Of a stretch of 6,779 nt of DNA, positions 5,879 to 6,779 are shown in pieces. Origin of the DNA: an uncultured Mucilaginibacter sp. (GTDB lineage Bacteria > Bacteroidota > Bacteroidia > Sphingobacteriales > Sphingobacteriaceae); assembly GCA_946479225.1 (NCBI GenBank), contig CAMLFI010000143.1:1-6779 (forward strand), in the 5' to 3' direction. The stretch's first letter is position 1, and every line of letters starts with the position of its first letter. Under the pieces are notes generated by a model, which was not told the origin of the DNA, made no database searches, and saw only the letters and a program-made list of their open reading frames with translations. Position numbers and translations under genes: made by a program.

Positions 5879-5886
5879 CAAATTTA
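5879..5886 (-). promoter_or_regulatory. possible -7 box for the AraC gene, implying a near-leaderless transcript
   Basis: On the minus strand the bases read TAAATTTG, an exact TAnnTTTG match ending four bases before the ATG. A start at the usual distance would fall on or next to the ATG itself. The region is A/T rich, so a chance match is possible, and no -33 box is evident. Confidence 0.3.
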
Positions 5887-6018
5887 AGGGATAATTACCG
5901 CTTTAAATGGCGTTATTTATGGCAGTTGTGGTACTTTTTACTGATTTGGGTTAATTTAAAAAACTTAAAACCCTTAATCACAAAAATCCCTTGTTATAAT
6001 ATATCAATTTAAAACGCT

Positions 6019-6363
6019 ATGGAAAATCATGATCATACCGCGCTTATTCAAAAATTATTGGATTGCGCCATGGCTTGCGAAAATTGCGCAAGCGCATGTC
6101 TCGAAGAAAGTGACGTCAATGCAATGGCGGATTGTATTAAGTTAGATAGGGACTGTGCCGATATATGTTTTCAGGCGGCACGACTGTTAAAACGCGGTTC
6201 GCCAATAGCACACCAGTTTTTGGTGATCTGTGAAGAGATCTGCCGTTTATGCGGCGAGGAGTGTAATAAGCACGAACATGCGCATTGCAAAAAATGCGCA
6301 GAAGCATGTTTTGCTTGTGCCGAGGTCTGCCATGCGCATCACGAACCTGTAACGCAGGATTAA
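6019..6363 (+). CDS. four-helix bundle copper-binding protein (DUF326/Csp-like)
   Basis: This 114-residue protein has 16 cysteines, at 16, 20, 23, 27, 39, 46, 50, 71, 75, 78, 82, 90, 93, 97, 100 and 104. They fall mostly in CxxxC and CxxC steps, which line the inside of a helix bundle in this family. Histidines flank the core at both ends (HDH at 4-6, HEHAH at 85-89, HAHH at 105-108). Members of the Csp group store many Cu(I) ions through such cysteines. There is no signal or twin-arginine peptide, so a cytosolic, Csp3-like role is the best reading, giving copper storage or detoxification. The gene is divergent from an AraC regulator with a 144-base shared upstream region. Metal identity is inferred from the family; nearby genes show no copper ATPase or chaperone. 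Confidence 0.9.
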   Translation: MENHDHTALIQKLLDCAMACENCASACLEESDVNAMADCIKLDRDCADICFQAARLLKRGSPIAHQFLVICEEICRLCGEECNKHEHAHCKKCAEACFACAEVCHAHHEPVTQD

Positions 6364-6372
6364 TTCTTACAT

Positions 6373-6408
6373 CCCAGGGCCGGGTCATCATCAAACCTGG
6401 CCTTTGGG
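6373..6408. terminator. stable hairpin downstream of the copper-binding gene
   Basis: AGGGCCGGGT (6376-6385) pairs with ACCTGGCCTT (6395-6404) over ten base pairs, two of them G-U when read as plus-strand RNA, around a nine-base loop. Past one bulged T (6405), CCC at 6373-6375 can pair with GGG at 6406-6408. It begins ten bases after the stop codon, the expected place for a terminator, but no T-tract follows, so it may act as a weak terminator or protect the 3' end of the message. Confidence 0.5.
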
Positions 6409-6532
6409 GTTATCTATTTGCTGATCTATCCTTACTAAAACATCATCCAGCAATCTATCTCCCCGAAACCTGTAAATAATTTCGAACTATATATGTTGTG
6501 AAAGGCAACCTTTATTCCGTTTTAGCCGTGAT

Positions 6533-6540
6533 TAGCTTAG
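6533..6540 (+). promoter_or_regulatory. possible -7 box for the lipoprotein gene
   Basis: TAGCTTAG differs from TAnnTTTG at one base and lies 36 bases before the ATG at 6577. With the hairpin at 6373-6408 in between, a separate promoter for this gene is reasonable. No -33 element is clear. Confidence 0.25.
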
Positions 6541-6576
6541 TATCAAATTATAACTGATTTAGAAGAGCTATTCAAA

Positions 6577-6779
6577 ATGGAAAGAGAAGAATTTTTATCA
6601 AAACTGGGCATTGGTGTATTGGCCGTTTGCACCGGCTGTGGGTTCGCAAGCTGCGGGGGTAGCAAAAACAGTGATCCGGCTCCTTCAGGCGGCACGCCTC
6701 CGCCTGCAACAGGATCAGGTACGGTTTTCACTGCCGACCTTAATTCAGAGGTAACAGCGGTTGGCGCTTCTAAATCAAG
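6577..6779 (+). CDS. lipoprotein, probably Rieske-type (2Fe-2S) protein, N-terminal fragment
   Basis: The ATG at 6577 opens a frame that stays open to the right edge, giving 67 codons. The N-terminus reads MEREEFLSKLGIGVLAVCTG, then CGFASCGG. This resembles a twin-arginine signal with one Arg replaced by Glu, ending in a lipobox with Cys26 as the likely lipidated residue. A Gly/Ser/Pro-rich linker (about 27-48) follows, typical of surface-tethered lipoproteins. The next segment, VFTADLNSEVTAVGASKS, resembles the first strand of small Rieske lipoproteins that I know from Bacteroidota. The cluster-binding CxH boxes lie beyond the window, so the Rieske call is tentative; any other lipoprotein of this layout is possible. 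It follows the copper-binding gene on the same strand after a 213-base gap. Confidence 0.55.
   Translation, partial: MEREEFLSKLGIGVLAVCTGCGFASCGGSKNSDPAPSGGTPPPATGSGTVFTADLNSEVTAVGASKS

Noticed and set aside
5948..5973. GGGTT...AACCC inverted repeat in the AraC/copper gene spacer
   Set aside because: Only five base pairs with a 16-base loop in A/T-rich DNA; too weak to call an operator or hairpin.
5995..6000. TATAAT upstream of the copper-binding gene as a sigma-70 -10 box
   Set aside because: The region is very A/T rich, there is no -35 partner, and Bacteroidota promoters use a different -7 box, so this is not called as a promoter.
5572..6012. Plus-strand open frame of 146 codons across the AraC start and divergent region
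   Set aside because: Most of it is antisense to a well-supported AraC sensor domain, and the rest is low-complexity A/T-rich intergenic DNA.
6137..6394. Minus-strand open frame over the copper-binding gene
   Set aside because: It is antisense to a protein with a clear cysteine pattern and has no recognisable features of its own.

Overview
The window looks like a chromosomal segment from a Bacteroidota bacterium, most likely a Sphingobacteriaceae member of the Mucilaginibacter/Pedobacter type. This rests on the protein families (DUF4407, DUF983, an AraC regulator of the PHKHSFYH cupin type, Cys-lipoprotein signals), on start codons preceded by A/T-rich DNA rather than Shine-Dalgarno sites, and on promoter boxes of the TAnnTTTG type. 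It contains no rRNA, tRNA, CRISPR array, insertion sequence or phage gene. The taxonomic placement is recognition from memory, not a search.

Layout, left to right. (1) 1-206, minus: the N-terminal piece of an M61-family aminopeptidase, cut by the window edge. (2) 268-1386, minus: a DUF4407 membrane/coiled-coil protein. (3) 1387-1493: a divergent promoter region with one TAnnTTTG box on each strand. (4) 1494-1994, plus: a single-domain rhodanese directly followed by a 61-residue two-helix membrane protein, closed by a clear intrinsic terminator at 1999-2025. (5) 2057-2959, plus: a prohibitin/SPFH membrane protein. (6) 2960-3271: 312 bases without a convincing gene, lying between convergent genes and holding several short repeated motifs. 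(7) 3272-4474, minus: a lipoprotein periplasmic-binding protein of the branched-chain amino acid (LIVAT) type with no transporter genes beside it. (8) 4581-5874, minus: an AraC-family regulator followed by a DUF983 zinc-ribbon membrane protein. (9) 6019-6363, plus: a cytosolic-looking, 16-cysteine four-helix-bundle copper-binding protein, divergent from the AraC gene. (10) 6577-6779, plus: the start of a lipoprotein, probably a Rieske-type iron-sulfur protein, cut by the window edge.

Most genes look like household or envelope functions. Plausible working groups are the rhodanese plus its membrane partner, and the AraC regulator facing the copper-storage-like protein with a candidate Rieske lipoprotein downstream. 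The parts least explained by the genes are the repeat-rich convergent intergenic region (2960-3271) and a hairpin over the DUF983 stop codon whose T-tract points the wrong way for the genes around it. I do not see a clear new multi-gene defence or mobile system here.
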